Assembly: GCA_963770035.1 (NCBI GenBank)
Contig: CAVYON010000056.1
Span: 1-64,000 of the forward strand
Length of the DNA stretch: 64,000 bases
From: Roseiarcus sp963770035
GTDB taxonomy: Bacteria > Pseudomonadota > Alphaproteobacteria > Rhizobiales > Beijerinckiaceae
Direction of reading: 5' to 3'
The position numbers were made by a program, and so were the translations under genes. Below, in pieces: positions 39,510 through 49,150 of the stretch. The notes under the pieces were generated by a model. The model did no database searches, had not been told where the DNA came from, and worked only from the letters and a program-made list of their open reading frames with translations. The stretch's first letter is position 1. Each line of letters begins with the position of its first letter.

Positions 39510-40948
39510 GCACGACGGTTTCCGGCGTCACGCTGCTCCCGACCGACGGCCAGCCGGCGGGGCCGCCGGTCGACCTCGTCATCGAGGACGGCGCGATTGC
39601 TGCGATCGCGCCGGCGGCGGAGACGCCCCAGCGGCGCCGCCTCGCCCTGCCGGCGCTCGCCAACGCCCACGACCATTGCCGCCCGTTGTCGCCGACCTCG
39701 TTCGGCGCCGCGGCAAAGCCGCTCGAGACCTGGCTGTTGCGGCTCGCGGCGATGCCGCCGATCGACCCCTATCTCGGAGCGCTCGCCGCTTTCGGCCGAG
39801 CGGCGCGGGGTGGCGCGGGCTCGGTCGTGGCGCACTATACCCGCTTCCACGGGCCGATGCCGCCGGTCGAGGAGGCGCGCGAAATCGCCAGGGCGGCGCG
39901 CGACGTCGGCGTGCGGGCGACCCTCGCCGTCTTCATGCGCGACCGCAATCCGCTGGTCTACGGCGACCCTGCCGCCGTCCTGGCGACGCTGCCGGACGCC
40001 GCCCGCGCCACGGTCGAAGCGACCTTCCTTCAGCCGCCGCTCAGCATCGAGCAGCAGATCGCGCGGGTGGAGGCGATCGCGCAGGCGGTCGAGAGCCCGA
40101 CCTTCGCCGTGCAGTTCGGCCCCAACGGGCCGCAATGGTGCTCCGACGACCTCCTTGCCGCCATCGCCAGACGCTCGGCCGAGACCGGGCGGCGCGTGCA
40201 TATGCACCTTTTGGAGACGCGCTATCAGCGCGTCTTCGCCGACCGCGCTTACCCGGAGGGCGTGGCCGATCGGCTGAGGACGCTGGGTTTGCTCACGCCG
40301 CGCCTGACGCTCGCCCATTGCGTTTATGCGCGGGACGAGGACCTCGACCGCATCGCCGCCGCGGGCACGGTCATCGCCACCAACCCGAGCTCGAACCTGC
40401 ATCTGGCGAGCGGCGTCGCGCCGATCGCCGAGGCGATCCGGCGCGGCTGCCGGGTCGCGCTCGGCGTCGACGCCTCCGCCCTGGACGAGGACGACGATAG
40501 CGTGCGCGAGCTGCGGCTCGGGCATTTTTTACACGGCGGCTGGGGCTACGAGACGGTCATTGCGCGCGGCGATTGGCTCGCGGGCGTCGTCGCCAACGGA
40601 CGCGTCGCCAACGGCGCGCCGGGCAGTGGCGCGCTCGAAGTCGGCGCGCCGGCCGACATTCTGATCCTCGACCTCGACCGGCTCGACCGCGACGCCGTCA
40701 TGCCGGTCGAGCCGGTCGACCTGGTGTTCGCCCGGGCAAGCGCGGCGCATATCGAGACGCTGATCGTCGTGGGACGCGAAGTCGTTCGCGACGGGCGGCT
40801 CGTCAACCTCGACCTCGAGGCGGCCGAATCGGCGCTTCGCCAGGACTACCGGGCGAAGATCGGCGGGCGCGCCCCATTCCTCGACGCCTGGCGCGATCTC
40901 GAGCCGGCGGCCGCAGCGCACTACCAAGGCCGCCTCGGCTGCTGCTAG
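39506..40948 (+). CDS. Amidohydrolase of the AtzB/TrzN/guanine-deaminase group
   Basis: The 480-aa enzyme has a split beta-sandwich and a TIM-barrel with one metal site: ANAHDHCRP (the HxH pair), VHMHLLETR, LAHCVYARDEDL and GVDASALDEDDDS with the catalytic Asp. The Glu within MHLLE and NPSSNLHLASGVAP are typical of subtype III deaminases and chlorohydrolases. It closes the cyanuric acid operon, so it may deaminate an aminated triazine or pyrimidine (ammelide-, ammeline- or cytosine-like) and feed cyanuric acid or a related ring into AtzD. Substrate is inferred from context only; the family has very broad specificity. The start at 39506 is set by the ATGA overlap with atzH. Confidence 0.85.
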   Translation: MSTTVSGVTLLPTDGQPAGPPVDLVIEDGAIAAIAPAAETPQRRRLALPALANAHDHCRPLSPTSFGAAAKPLETWLLRLAAMPPIDPYLGALAAFGRAARGGAGSVVAHYTRFHGPMPPVEEAREIARAARDVGVRATLAVFMRDRNPLVYGDPAAVLATLPDAARATVEATFLQPPLSIEQQIARVEAIAQAVESPTFAVQFGPNGPQWCSDDLLAAIARRSAETGRRVHMHLLETRYQRVFADRAYPEGVADRLRTLGLLTPRLTLAHCVYARDEDLDRIAAAGTVIATNPSSNLHLASGVAPIAEAIRRGCRVALGVDASALDEDDDSVRELRLGHFLHGGWGYETVIARGDWLAGVVANGRVANGAPGSGALEVGAPADILILDLDRLDRDAVMPVEPVDLVFARASAAHIETLIVVGREVVRDGRLVNLDLEAAESALRQDYRAKIGGRAPFLDAWRDLEPAAAAHYQGRLGCC

Positions 40949-41322
40949 GGCAAGACGTGTCTGCGTCGGATCGCATGGCGCAACCGGCCCAAGCCGGTGT
41001 CGGGCCCGTCTCGTCCGCACGTTTTTGCCCTGATCCCGACAGTTTTGACCCCTGTTCGGCGCCTGTTCCGGTCCTGTTAAGGCGCCTGTTCCGCGTCCGC
41101 AACCGGCGGATTGTAGCGGCGACAAAACCAAGACATTGCAGGACTTTCTGGGACGGAGCGCCGACCGTGGCGCGAGAAAATCGCCTGCTAACAGGCCAAC
41201 GGATGGTTGGCGGCGGACCCAGAGTGCAATGATGTTCGAGCCGATCGGCTTCCGGGGGATGGCCGCCGCCAAGTCCCCTCGCCTCGCCTGAGCGGGGAGA
41301 AGGTTCGGCGGCCTTGGACTCC
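40949..41322. other. Convergent intergenic region before mutL
   Basis: No gene. It lies between the 3' ends of the operon (+) and mutL (-). Two short direct repeats of the type GGCGCCTGTTCC occur near 41060-41095. Long open frames on the opposite strand are high-GC shadows. Confidence 0.5.
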
Positions 41323-43152
41323 CTACCGTCTCCCGAACAGCCGCTCGATATCGGCGAGCTTCAATTCGACATAGGTGGGCCGGCCGTGATTGCATTGGCC
41401 GGCGCCCGGCGTCGCCTCCATCTGGCGTAAGAGCGCGTTCATCTCCTCGGGCTTCAGCGGCCGGCCGGAGCGCACCGAGTGGTGACAGGCGAAGGTCCCA
41501 AGATACTCGTCGAGCCTCCGGGCGAGGCTCTGCGCGCCATCCTCGGCGGCGAGATCGGCGGCGAGGTCGCGCACGAGGCCGTTGAGATCGCCCTGGGCGA
41601 TGACCGCCGGCGCCTCGCGCACCAGGATCGCGCCCGGCCCAAAACCTTCGACCACGAGGCCGAGCGAGGCCAGGTCCTCGGCATGCGCCTCGATCAGCCC
41701 GGCCGCGTCCGCATCGAGGTCGACGACCACGGGATGGAGCAACGTCTGCCGCTCGATTCCCCGCCCCTCGCGCTGGCGCTTCAGCGTCTCGTAGACGATC
41801 CGCTCGTGCGCCGCATGCTGATCGACGATGACGAGGCCGTCCGGCGTCTCGGCGACAATGTAGGTCTTGTGCACCTGCGCCCGCGCCGCCCCGAGCGGCG
41901 CCGCCGCCGGGTCCGCGCTCCGCGCGTCGGGCTCTTGCGGCGCGACCGCGGCCATCGGGGCGAAGGCGGCGAAGCTCTGTTGCGCCGGCTCGGCGAAGCT
42001 TGCGGCCGCCGCGGCGCCCCAGACCCCCGCACCCGGGGGCGGCGCGGCGGGCGAGGCGCGCCAGTCCCAGCCGCCCGCTGGCGCGGCTGAACGGAAGCCC
42101 TGATGCGGCCGCATGGCGAGCACGGTCGCCGCGCCGCCGGTGGAGGCGGCCCGATGCAGCGCCTCGGCCAGGCGCTGCTTCAGCGCCCCGACGACGAGGC
42201 CGCGGACGAGCCCCCCGTCGCGGAAGCGGACCTCGGCCTTGGCGGGATGGACGTTGACGTCGACCGCCTGCGGATCGCACGTGACGAACAAGGCCGCGGC
42301 CGCGTGCCGGTCGGCGGGCAGAAAATCGAGATAGGCCGCGCGCATCGCGCCCGACAGCGTCTTGTCGCGCACCGCGCGGCCGTTGACGAAAAGGTACTGC
42401 GCGAGCGCGTTCGGCCGCGAGAAGGTCGGCAGGCCGATGCGTCCAGAGAGGCGCACGCCCTCCCGGCTGGCGTCGAGTTCAAGCGAATTCGCGGCGAATT
42501 CGCCGCCCAGCGCCTGCCGCAGCCGCTCGGCGAGGCCGGCTTCGCCCGGCCCGCACGCCGGCCAGTCGAACGGCGAGCCGATGTCGGTCAGAAGCGAAAA
42601 CCGGACTTCAGGGTTGCCGAGCGCCAGCCGGCGCACGACGTCGGCGACGGCCTGCGCCTCGGCGCGGTCGGATTTGAGAAACTTCAGCCGCGCCGGCGTC
42701 GCGACGAACAGGTCGCGCGCCTCGACCCGCGTTCCGACCGCGCCGGCGCAAGGGGTCACGGCGCTCTTGCCGCCCTCCTCGACGACGAGCCTCAGCCCGT
42801 TTGGCGCGCCCGCCGCCCGGGTGCGGATCTCGAGTCGCGACACCGAGGCGATCGAGGGCAGCGCCTCGCCGCGGAAGCCGAAGGTCATGATGGCGGTCAG
42901 GTCGCCGTCGGGAATTTTCGAGGTGGCGTGGCGCTCGACCGAGAGCGCGAGGTCGGCTTCGTCCATGCCGCGCCCGTCGTCGCTCACGCGGATGAGGCGG
43001 CGCCCGCCCGCCTCGATCGCGACCTCGATCGCCCGCGCGGCGGCGTCGAGCGCGTTCTCGATGAGTTCCTTCACCGCCGCGGCCGGCCGCTCGACGACCT
43101 CGCCCGCGGCGATGCGATCGACAAGCAGGGGTTCGAGACGGCAAATCGGCAT
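41323..43152 (-). CDS. mutL: DNA mismatch repair protein MutL
   Basis: The 609-aa protein begins MPICRLEPLLVDRIAAGEV, with the GHL ATPase motifs KELIENALDA (Mg-binding Glu/Asn), VSDDGRGMDEADL and TFGFRGEALPSIASV. The C-terminal domain has VIVDQHAAHERIVYE, matching the endonuclease motif DQHA-x2-E-x4-E, and CHHSVRSGRPL and GQCNHGRPT near the end, so this MutL should nick DNA during mismatch repair. The start is the ATG at 43152, preceded by GGGGGAG; the frame is open upstream but not conserved there. A proline/alanine-rich linker joins the two domains. Intact. Confidence 0.95.
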   Translation of the reverse strand: MPICRLEPLLVDRIAAGEVVERPAAAVKELIENALDAAARAIEVAIEAGGRRLIRVSDDGRGMDEADLALSVERHATSKIPDGDLTAIMTFGFRGEALPSIASVSRLEIRTRAAGAPNGLRLVVEEGGKSAVTPCAGAVGTRVEARDLFVATPARLKFLKSDRAEAQAVADVVRRLALGNPEVRFSLLTDIGSPFDWPACGPGEAGLAERLRQALGGEFAANSLELDASREGVRLSGRIGLPTFSRPNALAQYLFVNGRAVRDKTLSGAMRAAYLDFLPADRHAAAALFVTCDPQAVDVNVHPAKAEVRFRDGGLVRGLVVGALKQRLAEALHRAASTGGAATVLAMRPHQGFRSAAPAGGWDWRASPAAPPPGAGVWGAAAAASFAEPAQQSFAAFAPMAAVAPQEPDARSADPAAAPLGAARAQVHKTYIVAETPDGLVIVDQHAAHERIVYETLKRQREGRGIERQTLLHPVVVDLDADAAGLIEAHAEDLASLGLVVEGFGPGAILVREAPAVIAQGDLNGLVRDLAADLAAEDGAQSLARRLDEYLGTFACHHSVRSGRPLKPEEMNALLRQMEATPGAGQCNHGRPTYVELKLADIERLFGRR

Positions 43153-43380
43153 GGAAGCTCCCCCGCCATTATGAAGCATATCGGGCGGCTTCGCGACGAC
43201 CGTTCCGGCGGACGGTCGCGGACTCATGGTCTGCGGGCCCGTCACGGACAGCCGACCTGCCCTTGCCGCCGCGTCAGCGGCCGAGGCCTTCGCGATTGGA
43301 GTTGGGGGGCGGCGGAAACGGGTGGCGGCGGACGGCGGCCACGTGGAAAATGTCCGGACTGCAAAAGGAAGGAGATCTCG

Positions 43381-44042
43381 GTGCATAGCGTCAGACAGCC
43401 TGCAATCCTCTATTTCGGCACCCCTGTGGTCCTGATCAGCACGCTCAACGAGAACGGTTCCGCCAATCTTGCGCCGATGTCCTCCATCTTTTGGCTGGGA
43501 TTACGCTGCATGATCGGGTTGAGCGCCGTGTCGAAAACCACCTCAAACGTTGTGCGTACAGGCGAATGCGTGCTGAACTTGCCCTCTGAGAACATGGTCG
43601 GGGCGGTGAGCCGACTGGCGCTGACGACGGGGACGGATCCGGTTCCCGAAGGCAAGAAGCGACGCGGCTACGTTCATTGCGCTGACAAATTCAAGCGCGC
43701 CGGGCTGACGCAGCAGGCCTCGAATTCGAAGCGGCTCCTCGCGTCGCCGAATGTCCGGTGCAACTCGAGGCCAAGCTGGAGGCGACCCATCAGTTGGCGC
43801 AGAAGGAATGGCCCGGCGGCGCCATGTGCTTCGAGTTGAGAATCGTCCTGACGCACCTCTGCAACGCCATCATGCGGGACGACGAACCTGACCATGTCGA
43901 TCCCGACCTTTGGCGCCCGCTCATCATGAGCTTTCAAAAATTCTATGGGCTGGGGCCGCAATGCGAACCGTCGGTCCTCGCACAGGTCCCGGAACGCCTT
44001 TATCTTACGCCCGATCATGCCCCAGCCCGCATCCAGGCTTAA
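43381..44042 (+). CDS. Flavin reductase-like (FMN-binding split barrel) protein; one frame break
   Basis: A GTG start at 43381 follows AAGGAGAT at good spacing. The N-terminal part (YFGTPVVLISTLNENGSANLAPM, GLSAVSKTTSNVVRTGECVLNLPSE) is typical of the DIM6/NTAB flavin reductase-like family that binds FMN and often serves uncharacterised oxidoreductase roles. The frame changes near 43740: the second half is VAECPVQLEAKLEATHQ and FELRIVLTHLCNAIMRDDEPD. The span of 662 nt is one base short of whole codons, so one base is probably missing; corrected length is 220 aa. It points away from mutL and converges on folC. Confidence 0.75.
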
Positions 44043-44061
44043 TGGGCGACCCCGAGGAGCG

Positions 44062-45370
44062 TCAGCCCCGCTTCAGTCCGGCGCCTGAGGCGAAGGCATC
44101 GCCGCGCAACGCCCCGACAAGGTACAGCGACCCGGTCACCAGGAGCCAGGCGTCCGAGGTCTCGGCAAGTTCGGCGCCGCGCCGCAATGCCCGCACTGGG
44201 TCGGGCTCGGCCTCGCTGGCGATCCCGAGCGAGGCCGCAATCGCCTGCAGTTCAGCCGCAGGCAGGCCGCGCGTGGCCGACGGCACGCTGGTGGCGACGA
44301 GCGCGGATGCGCGTTTGCCGAGCTCGGTCAGGAACCCGACCGCGTCCTTGTCGCGGGCGAGCGCCACGACGGCGACGCAAGGGCCGGCGAGTTCCGGCGC
44401 GCGGGCGAGGTCGCGCAAGACCGCGGCGATGTTGAACGGCACATGCGCGCCGTCGAGCACGAGCCGCAACGGCCGGACCCCGCCTTCGAGCGTGAAGCGC
44501 TCCATCCGGCCGACGAGACGCGCGCGGGCCCGAGCCTTGGCGTCGAGCAAGGCCGCGCCGGCCGGCGCCCCGGCCCTGGTGGTCACGCCCTTGCGGCCGA
44601 GCGCGTCGAGCACGGCGCCGGCGAGCGCCACGTTGGTCTCCTCGATCGTCGCGTCTTCGCCTGCGTCGCTGACGACAATGGCGCAACCCAGCGCCCGCGC
44701 CCGTGCGTGCGCCACGCGGCCCGCCTCGTCGTCGGCCGCAAGCGTCGTCACCAGAATCGCGCCGGGCTTCAAAATGCCTGCCTTTTCGCCGGCGATCGCA
44801 GCCCGCGTCGAGCCGAGGATCTCGGTGTGCTCGAGCCCGATGTTGGTCAAGACGGCGATCTCGCCGTCGACAATGTTGGTCGAGTTCAAGCCGTCCGCCC
44901 AATCCCACCTCGACGACCGCCCATTGGACGCCGGCTTCGCGAAAGAAGACGAAGGCCGCGACAGTCAGGAGATCGAACCAGGTGGCGTCTGCCGCCGCGG
45001 TCCCCTCGCGGCGCGCCGCCTCATAGGCGTCGAGGGCTTCGGTCAGGCCGCTGGCCAGCGTCGCCGGTTCGACGTCGCGGCCCATCAGGCTCACACGCTC
45101 GGTCACCCGCTCCACATGCGGCGAGGCGTAGCGGCCGACGCTTAAGTCCGCCCCGGCGAGCGCCGCCTCGATCAGCGCCGAAACGGAGCCTTTGCCCTTG
45201 GTGCCGGCGACATGGATCGCCCGGAACGCCTTTTGCGGTTCGCCAAGCCGGGCCGCGAGGTCGCGCGCCGGCTCGAGCCCGACCCGCATGCGGTTGCGGG
45301 GCCGGCGCTCCCAGTCGGTCAGCGCGTCGAGCCGCGCCATCGCCGCGGCAAGCTCGGGAGTCTCAGTCAT
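44062..45370 (-). CDS. folC: Folylpolyglutamate synthase/dihydrofolate synthase; one frame break
   Basis: FolC adds glutamate to folates and forms dihydrofolate from dihydropteroate. The P-loop is VAGTKGKGSVSALIEAAL, followed by GRYASPHVERVTERV and WAVVEVGLGGRL. From there the frame switches: GRL-D-STNIV is expected and CTTGAACTC is seen, so an extra A near 44886 breaks it. The second half contains VLTNIGLEHTEILGSTRAAI, EKAGILKPG and LVLDGAHVPFNIAAVL, the Mur-ligase-type C-terminal domain. Corrected length is 435 aa. folC is essential, which supports a consensus error. Confidence 0.88.
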
Positions 45371-45502
45371 GGCAAGGACGTCAGGGAAAACCGTCGGGCG
45401 CGAGCCTCTGCGCGACCGGCCCGCGCACGAAGGGGCGTCCCGTTACGCGTAATTCGCCACCGCGTCAAAGTCGGCGTACGCGCCGGACCGACCGATCGCC
45501 GC

Positions 45503-47512
45503 TCACCGGCGTCCGGTCGACACCGCGCGCCTGCGACTCCGGCCCCGGTCGTTCGGCGCGGGTCTTGCAGCGGGCAGGGCGACCCGACGGGCGAGGTTCG
45601 GAAAGGCGTCTGTCTTATGGGGAAAGGCCATGGCGGCGACGAATAGGGACTGGAATTCCGGCTCGATCGCGGTCTCGACCTTTTCGATCGATCGCACGAC
45701 GGCCTCGATCTCGGCCCGCGCAGCCCGATTGAGGAGGGCGATCCGCGCCCCGGTTCCAGCGGCGTTGCCGGCGCTCCCCACGCGGTCGAGGGCGCAGTCG
45801 GGGATCATTCCGAGCGCCATGGCGTAGAGCGGGTCGATCTCAGCCCCAAAGGCGCCAGCGAGCGTGATCCGCTCGGGCGCGGCGCCCGGCGCTCGATCAG
45901 GAGCTTCGCGCCGGCGTAGAGCGCGGCCTTGGCGAGTTGGATGGCGCGCACGTCCGCCTGATGAATGACGAGCCGCGGCGGCCCCTCGTTCAGCACATAG
46001 GCGAAGACGCGTCCGGTCGGCTCGACGCGGCAGGTCCGCGCGGCCAGCGTTCCGTCGATGACGCCGTCGGGCGTGACGACCCCCGCCAGATAAAGCTCCG
46101 CGATCGCCTCGATGATTCCGGAGCCGCAGACGCCGGTGACGCCGAGGCCCGCGGTCGCCTCGGCGAAGCCCGGCGCGTCCGACCAGAGATCGCAGCCGAT
46201 CACCTTGAAACGGGGCTCGAGGGTGTCCCGGTCGATGCGCACCCGCTCGATCGCGCCGGGAGCGGCGCGCTGGCCGCAGGAGATCTGCGCGCCCTCGAAG
46301 GCCGGCCCGGTCGGCGACGAGGCGGCGATGAGCCGCTCGCGGTCGCCGAATACGATCTCGGCGTTGGTGCCGACATCGACGATCAGCCGGAGTTCATCGC
46401 CAAGGTGCGGCGCCTCGGCCAGCACCACGCCGGCCGCGTCGGCGCCGACATGGCCGGCGATGCAGGGCAACGCGTAGATGGTCGCGCCGGGCGCGATCGA
46501 GAGGCCGAGGTCGCGGGCTTTGACCTCGGCGGCCCCGTCGATCGCGAGCGCGAAGGGCGCGCTTCCGAGCTCGGTTGGATCGAGCCCGAGGACGAGATGG
46601 TGCATGATCGGATTGCCGACCAGCGTCGCCTCGACGATCTCGTCTCGGGAAATCCCGGCCTCGGACGCCGCCTCGCCGACGAGCGCATCGATCGCCTCGC
46701 GCACGACCCGAGTTCATCTCGGCGGCCCCGCCGGGATGCATCATCGCGTAGGACACCCGACTCATCAGATCCTCGCCGTAGCGGATCTGCGGATTCATCG
46801 CGCCGGCCGAAGCGAGCACCGCGCCGCTCGAAAGATCGCAGAGATAGGCGGCGATGGTGGTCGAGCCGACGTCGACCGCGACGCCATAGGCGTCCACCAC
46901 GAATCCCGGCCGGATCGCGACGATCTCCCGCTCGTTGCGGAGGGCGACGGTCACGGTCCAGCCGCCGGAACGCACAGCGGCCTGCACGGTCTTGAGCACG
47001 GCAAGATCGGCGGTGGCGCCGGCGACGCCCCATTGCTCGGCCAGCGCCTCCTGCAAGCGCCGGAAGTCGCTCGCGGGCTGGCGCATGTCCGGCTCGCCGA
47101 CCGCGACCGTATGCAGACGCACGACGGGGTCGATGACGATCGCCCGCTCCTCGGCGGGCTTTCGCACGACCTGACGGTGGACCTGGCTCTCGGGCGGCAC
47201 GTCGACGGCGAGGTCGCCACAGATCGTCGCCTGGCAGCCGAGCCGGCGCCCGGGCGGGAACGCGCGCCGCTTGTCGACGAAGCGCTGCTCGACCGCGCTC
47301 CACGGGCTCGCGTGGTCGAGCCGGGATTCGAGGGCATGCTTGGCGAAGTCGCCTTCGGCGATGTCGACCTGGCAGCGGCCGCAGACACCGCGCCCGCCGC
47401 AGACGGAATCGAGGTCGACCCCGAGCCGGCGGGCCGCATCGAGCAGGCTCGTTCCGTCGGCGAATGCGCCGCGCTTGCCCGACGGGGTGAAGACGACGCG
47501 GCGATCCGTCAT
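45503..47512 (-). CDS. RACo-like corrinoid activation protein (2Fe-2S plus ASKHA domain, DUF4445); two frame breaks
   Basis: Reading from 47512: an N-terminal ferredoxin domain with four Cys (DSVCGGRGVCGRCQVDIAEG and LGCQATICGDL), a linker, and an ASKHA ATPase domain (GVAVDVGSTTIAAYLCDL; LIVDVGTNAEIVFGD; GVCGSGIIEAIAELY). This is the layout of reductive activators of corrinoid proteins, which use ATP to return Co(II) to active Co(I). The middle 0.8 kb is in another frame: one extra base near 46710 (after AAEMN) and one missing base near 45880 (LLIER|GAAPERITLAGAFG). The two shifts cancel, so corrected length is about 669 aa. It lies 7 bp after the DUF1638 gene, in one operon with the corrinoid protein. 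The last 60 residues are not conserved. Confidence 0.82.
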
Positions 47513-47519
47513 GACGGAT

Positions 47520-48320
47520 TCATGCCCCGGAGGCGTCGCGCGCCCGGTCTAGGAACGCCGCAATCCCATCAAGCCCGGTGAAGCGGCGCTCGTAGGCGAG
47601 GCCGAGGCGGTCGGCGGCGGCGCGCGCCTTTGCCGCCGTTTCCGGATCGTCGAATTGCGCCAGATGCACGACGCGCCGGTAAGCGCCGAAATAGGCGTCG
47701 CGCAACTGCGGAAACCGGTCGAGACCGAGACCGCGGATCACCAGCGCCTCGAAATGCCGAGCGAGAAAATCGGTGAGGTAGAAGGTCCCCGGCTCCTCCT
47801 CGGCCATCGCGGCGAAAACCGCTTCGCCGGCATAGAAGGCGTAGCAATGGGCGCCGGCGATGCGTCCGACGCCTTCCTCCTCGAGCACGCGGTCGAGAGC
47901 GCCGCCGGTTCCGCAATCGCCGTAGAGGCACAGGATCTCGTCGTAGGCGGCGCGATGGGCGCGGATCTTGGCGCGCATCCTCTCGGGGATTTGCTCCGGC
48001 CGGTTGTGCAGGCTCGCCGGCAGACAGGTCACATCCAGCCCGTCGAGATGAAGCGCCAAGACCTCGCGCGCGAGCGCGCCGCAGGCGATCACCAGAACCC
48101 GGCGGGCGCCGGATTTGGGGCCCGGCAACGCCGAGGCGGCGTCGGTCTCGGCCACGGGCTCCGGGCGGAGTTTGTCATCCCCGCGCACGCGGGGATCCAG
48201 ACCGCCAGCCGTCCTCTTTTGCCGCAGCGAGGCCGCGGCGGCGTCAAGCGGGCGCGCGGCGGCCCTGGATCCCCGCGTGCTCGGGGATGACACGGTCTGG
48301 GTGAGGGCCGCGCCCATCAT
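47520..48320 (-). CDS. DUF1638 protein of the corrinoid module, with a repeat-derived N-terminal stretch
   Basis: The conserved domain starts at about residue 75: RRVLVIACGALAREVLALHL, ILCLYGDCGTGGALDRVLEE, GAHCYAFYAGEAVFAAM and FDDPETAAKARAAADRLGL. DUF1638 proteins accompany corrinoid methyltransferase systems; their activity is unknown. The ATG at 48320 overlaps the stop of the corrinoid protein (ATGA), which supports this start, yet residues about 10-50 are encoded by a palindromic repeat (48174-48291). So either the repeat has been absorbed into the protein as an N-terminal extension, or translation begins further in at a non-ATG codon. 266 aa as called. Confidence 0.75.
   Translation of the reverse strand: MMGAALTQTVSSPSTRGSRAAARPLDAAAASLRQKRTAGGLDPRVRGDDKLRPEPVAETDAASALPGPKSGARRVLVIACGALAREVLALHLDGLDVTCLPASLHNRPEQIPERMRAKIRAHRAAYDEILCLYGDCGTGGALDRVLEEEGVGRIAGAHCYAFYAGEAVFAAMAEEEPGTFYLTDFLARHFEALVIRGLGLDRFPQLRDAYFGAYRRVVHLAQFDDPETAAKARAAADRLGLAYERRFTGLDGIAAFLDRARDASGA
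48174..48291. repeat. Palindromic repeat with 27-nt inverted arms, inside a coding region
   Basis: The left arm (48174-48200, GTCATCCCCGCGCACGCGGG followed by GATCCAG) and right arm (48265-48291) are inverted copies with one mismatch, separated by 64 bp. Such GTCATCCCCGCG/GGGGATCCAG elements are widespread in proteobacteria, nearly always between genes. Here it lies within the frame of the DUF1638 gene without introducing a stop. Confidence 0.8.
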
Positions 48321-49024
48321 ACGGTTTCCCGCGCCATCGCCGTTCCCTGCCGGCGGGCCAGCAGCGCCCTTGCGGTTTCGACCGCCACGGACGCGTCGCG
48401 GCAATAGGCGTCGGCGCCGACGGCCTCGGCGAAGGCTTCGTTGAGCGGCGCGCCGCCGACGAGGACAATGTGATCGTTGCGGATGCCTTTGGCCTTCATC
48501 GCTTCGATCACGACCTTCATGTAGGGCATGGTGGTGGTCAAGAGCGCCGACATGCCGACGATCTCCGGCTGATGGGTGGCGATCGCCTCGAGGTACTTTT
48601 CCACCCCGTTGTTGACGCCTAGGTCGACGACCTCGAAGCCTGCGCCTTCCATCATCATGCCGACCAGGTTCTTGCCGATGTCGTGGATGTCGCCCTTGAC
48701 GGTGCCGATCACCATCTTGCCCATGCGCGGGGCGCCGGTCGCGGCGAGCAGGGGCCGCAAGATCGCCATGCCCGCCTTCATGGCGTTGGCCGACATCAGC
48801 ACCTCGGGCACGAACAGAATGCCGTCGCGAAAGTCGATCCCGACGATCCGCATGCCTTCGACCAGCGCCTGGGTCAGCACGTCGTAGGGCGCAAAGCCAC
48901 GCTCGAGCAGGATGTTGACGCCCTCCTCGACCTCCTCCTTGAGGCCGTCGTAAAGATCGTCGTGCATCTGGCCGACAAGGTCGCCGTCGGCGAGCGTGCG
49001 CAGGTCGAGGTCGTCGTCTGCCAT
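48317..49024 (-). CDS. Corrinoid (B12-binding) methyl-carrier protein, MtbC/MtgC-like
   Basis: A 235-aa two-domain protein: an N-terminal four-helix cap (DDLYDGLKEEVEEGVNILLE, FVPEVLMSANAMKAGM) and a Rossmann-like cobalamin domain with the base-off ligand motif GTVKGDIHDIGKNLV (DxHxxG), GFEVVDLGVNN and HIVLVGGAPLN. It carries a methyl group on cobalt between a substrate methyltransferase and tetrahydrofolate. The neighbours supply its reactivator (RACo-like) and a DUF1638 protein, but no substrate methyltransferase is visible, so the methyl donor (methylamine, betaine or methoxy compound) is open. I start at ATG 49024; the frame is open to 49114. Confidence 0.88.
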   Translation of the reverse strand: MADDDLDLRTLADGDLVGQMHDDLYDGLKEEVEEGVNILLERGFAPYDVLTQALVEGMRIVGIDFRDGILFVPEVLMSANAMKAGMAILRPLLAATGAPRMGKMVIGTVKGDIHDIGKNLVGMMMEGAGFEVVDLGVNNGVEKYLEAIATHQPEIVGMSALLTTTMPYMKVVIEAMKAKGIRNDHIVLVGGAPLNEAFAEAVGADAYCRDASVAVETARALLARRQGTAMARETV

Positions 49025-49150
49025 CAACAGATCCCGGCATTGCTGTCCGATCGTCACATAGCTTATGCGGACGTTTTTGCGGGCCGGAAGCCTAATAAAG
49101 CCGCGTTGCCCCAAGTTTTTGCGGTTCGGCGCCGTTCGTTCGCGCGAGCC

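Noticed and set aside
40529..42280. 583-codon frame on the minus strand across the amidohydrolase and mutL ends
   Set aside because: The translation is Arg/Gly/Ala-rich without motifs and overlaps two certain genes.
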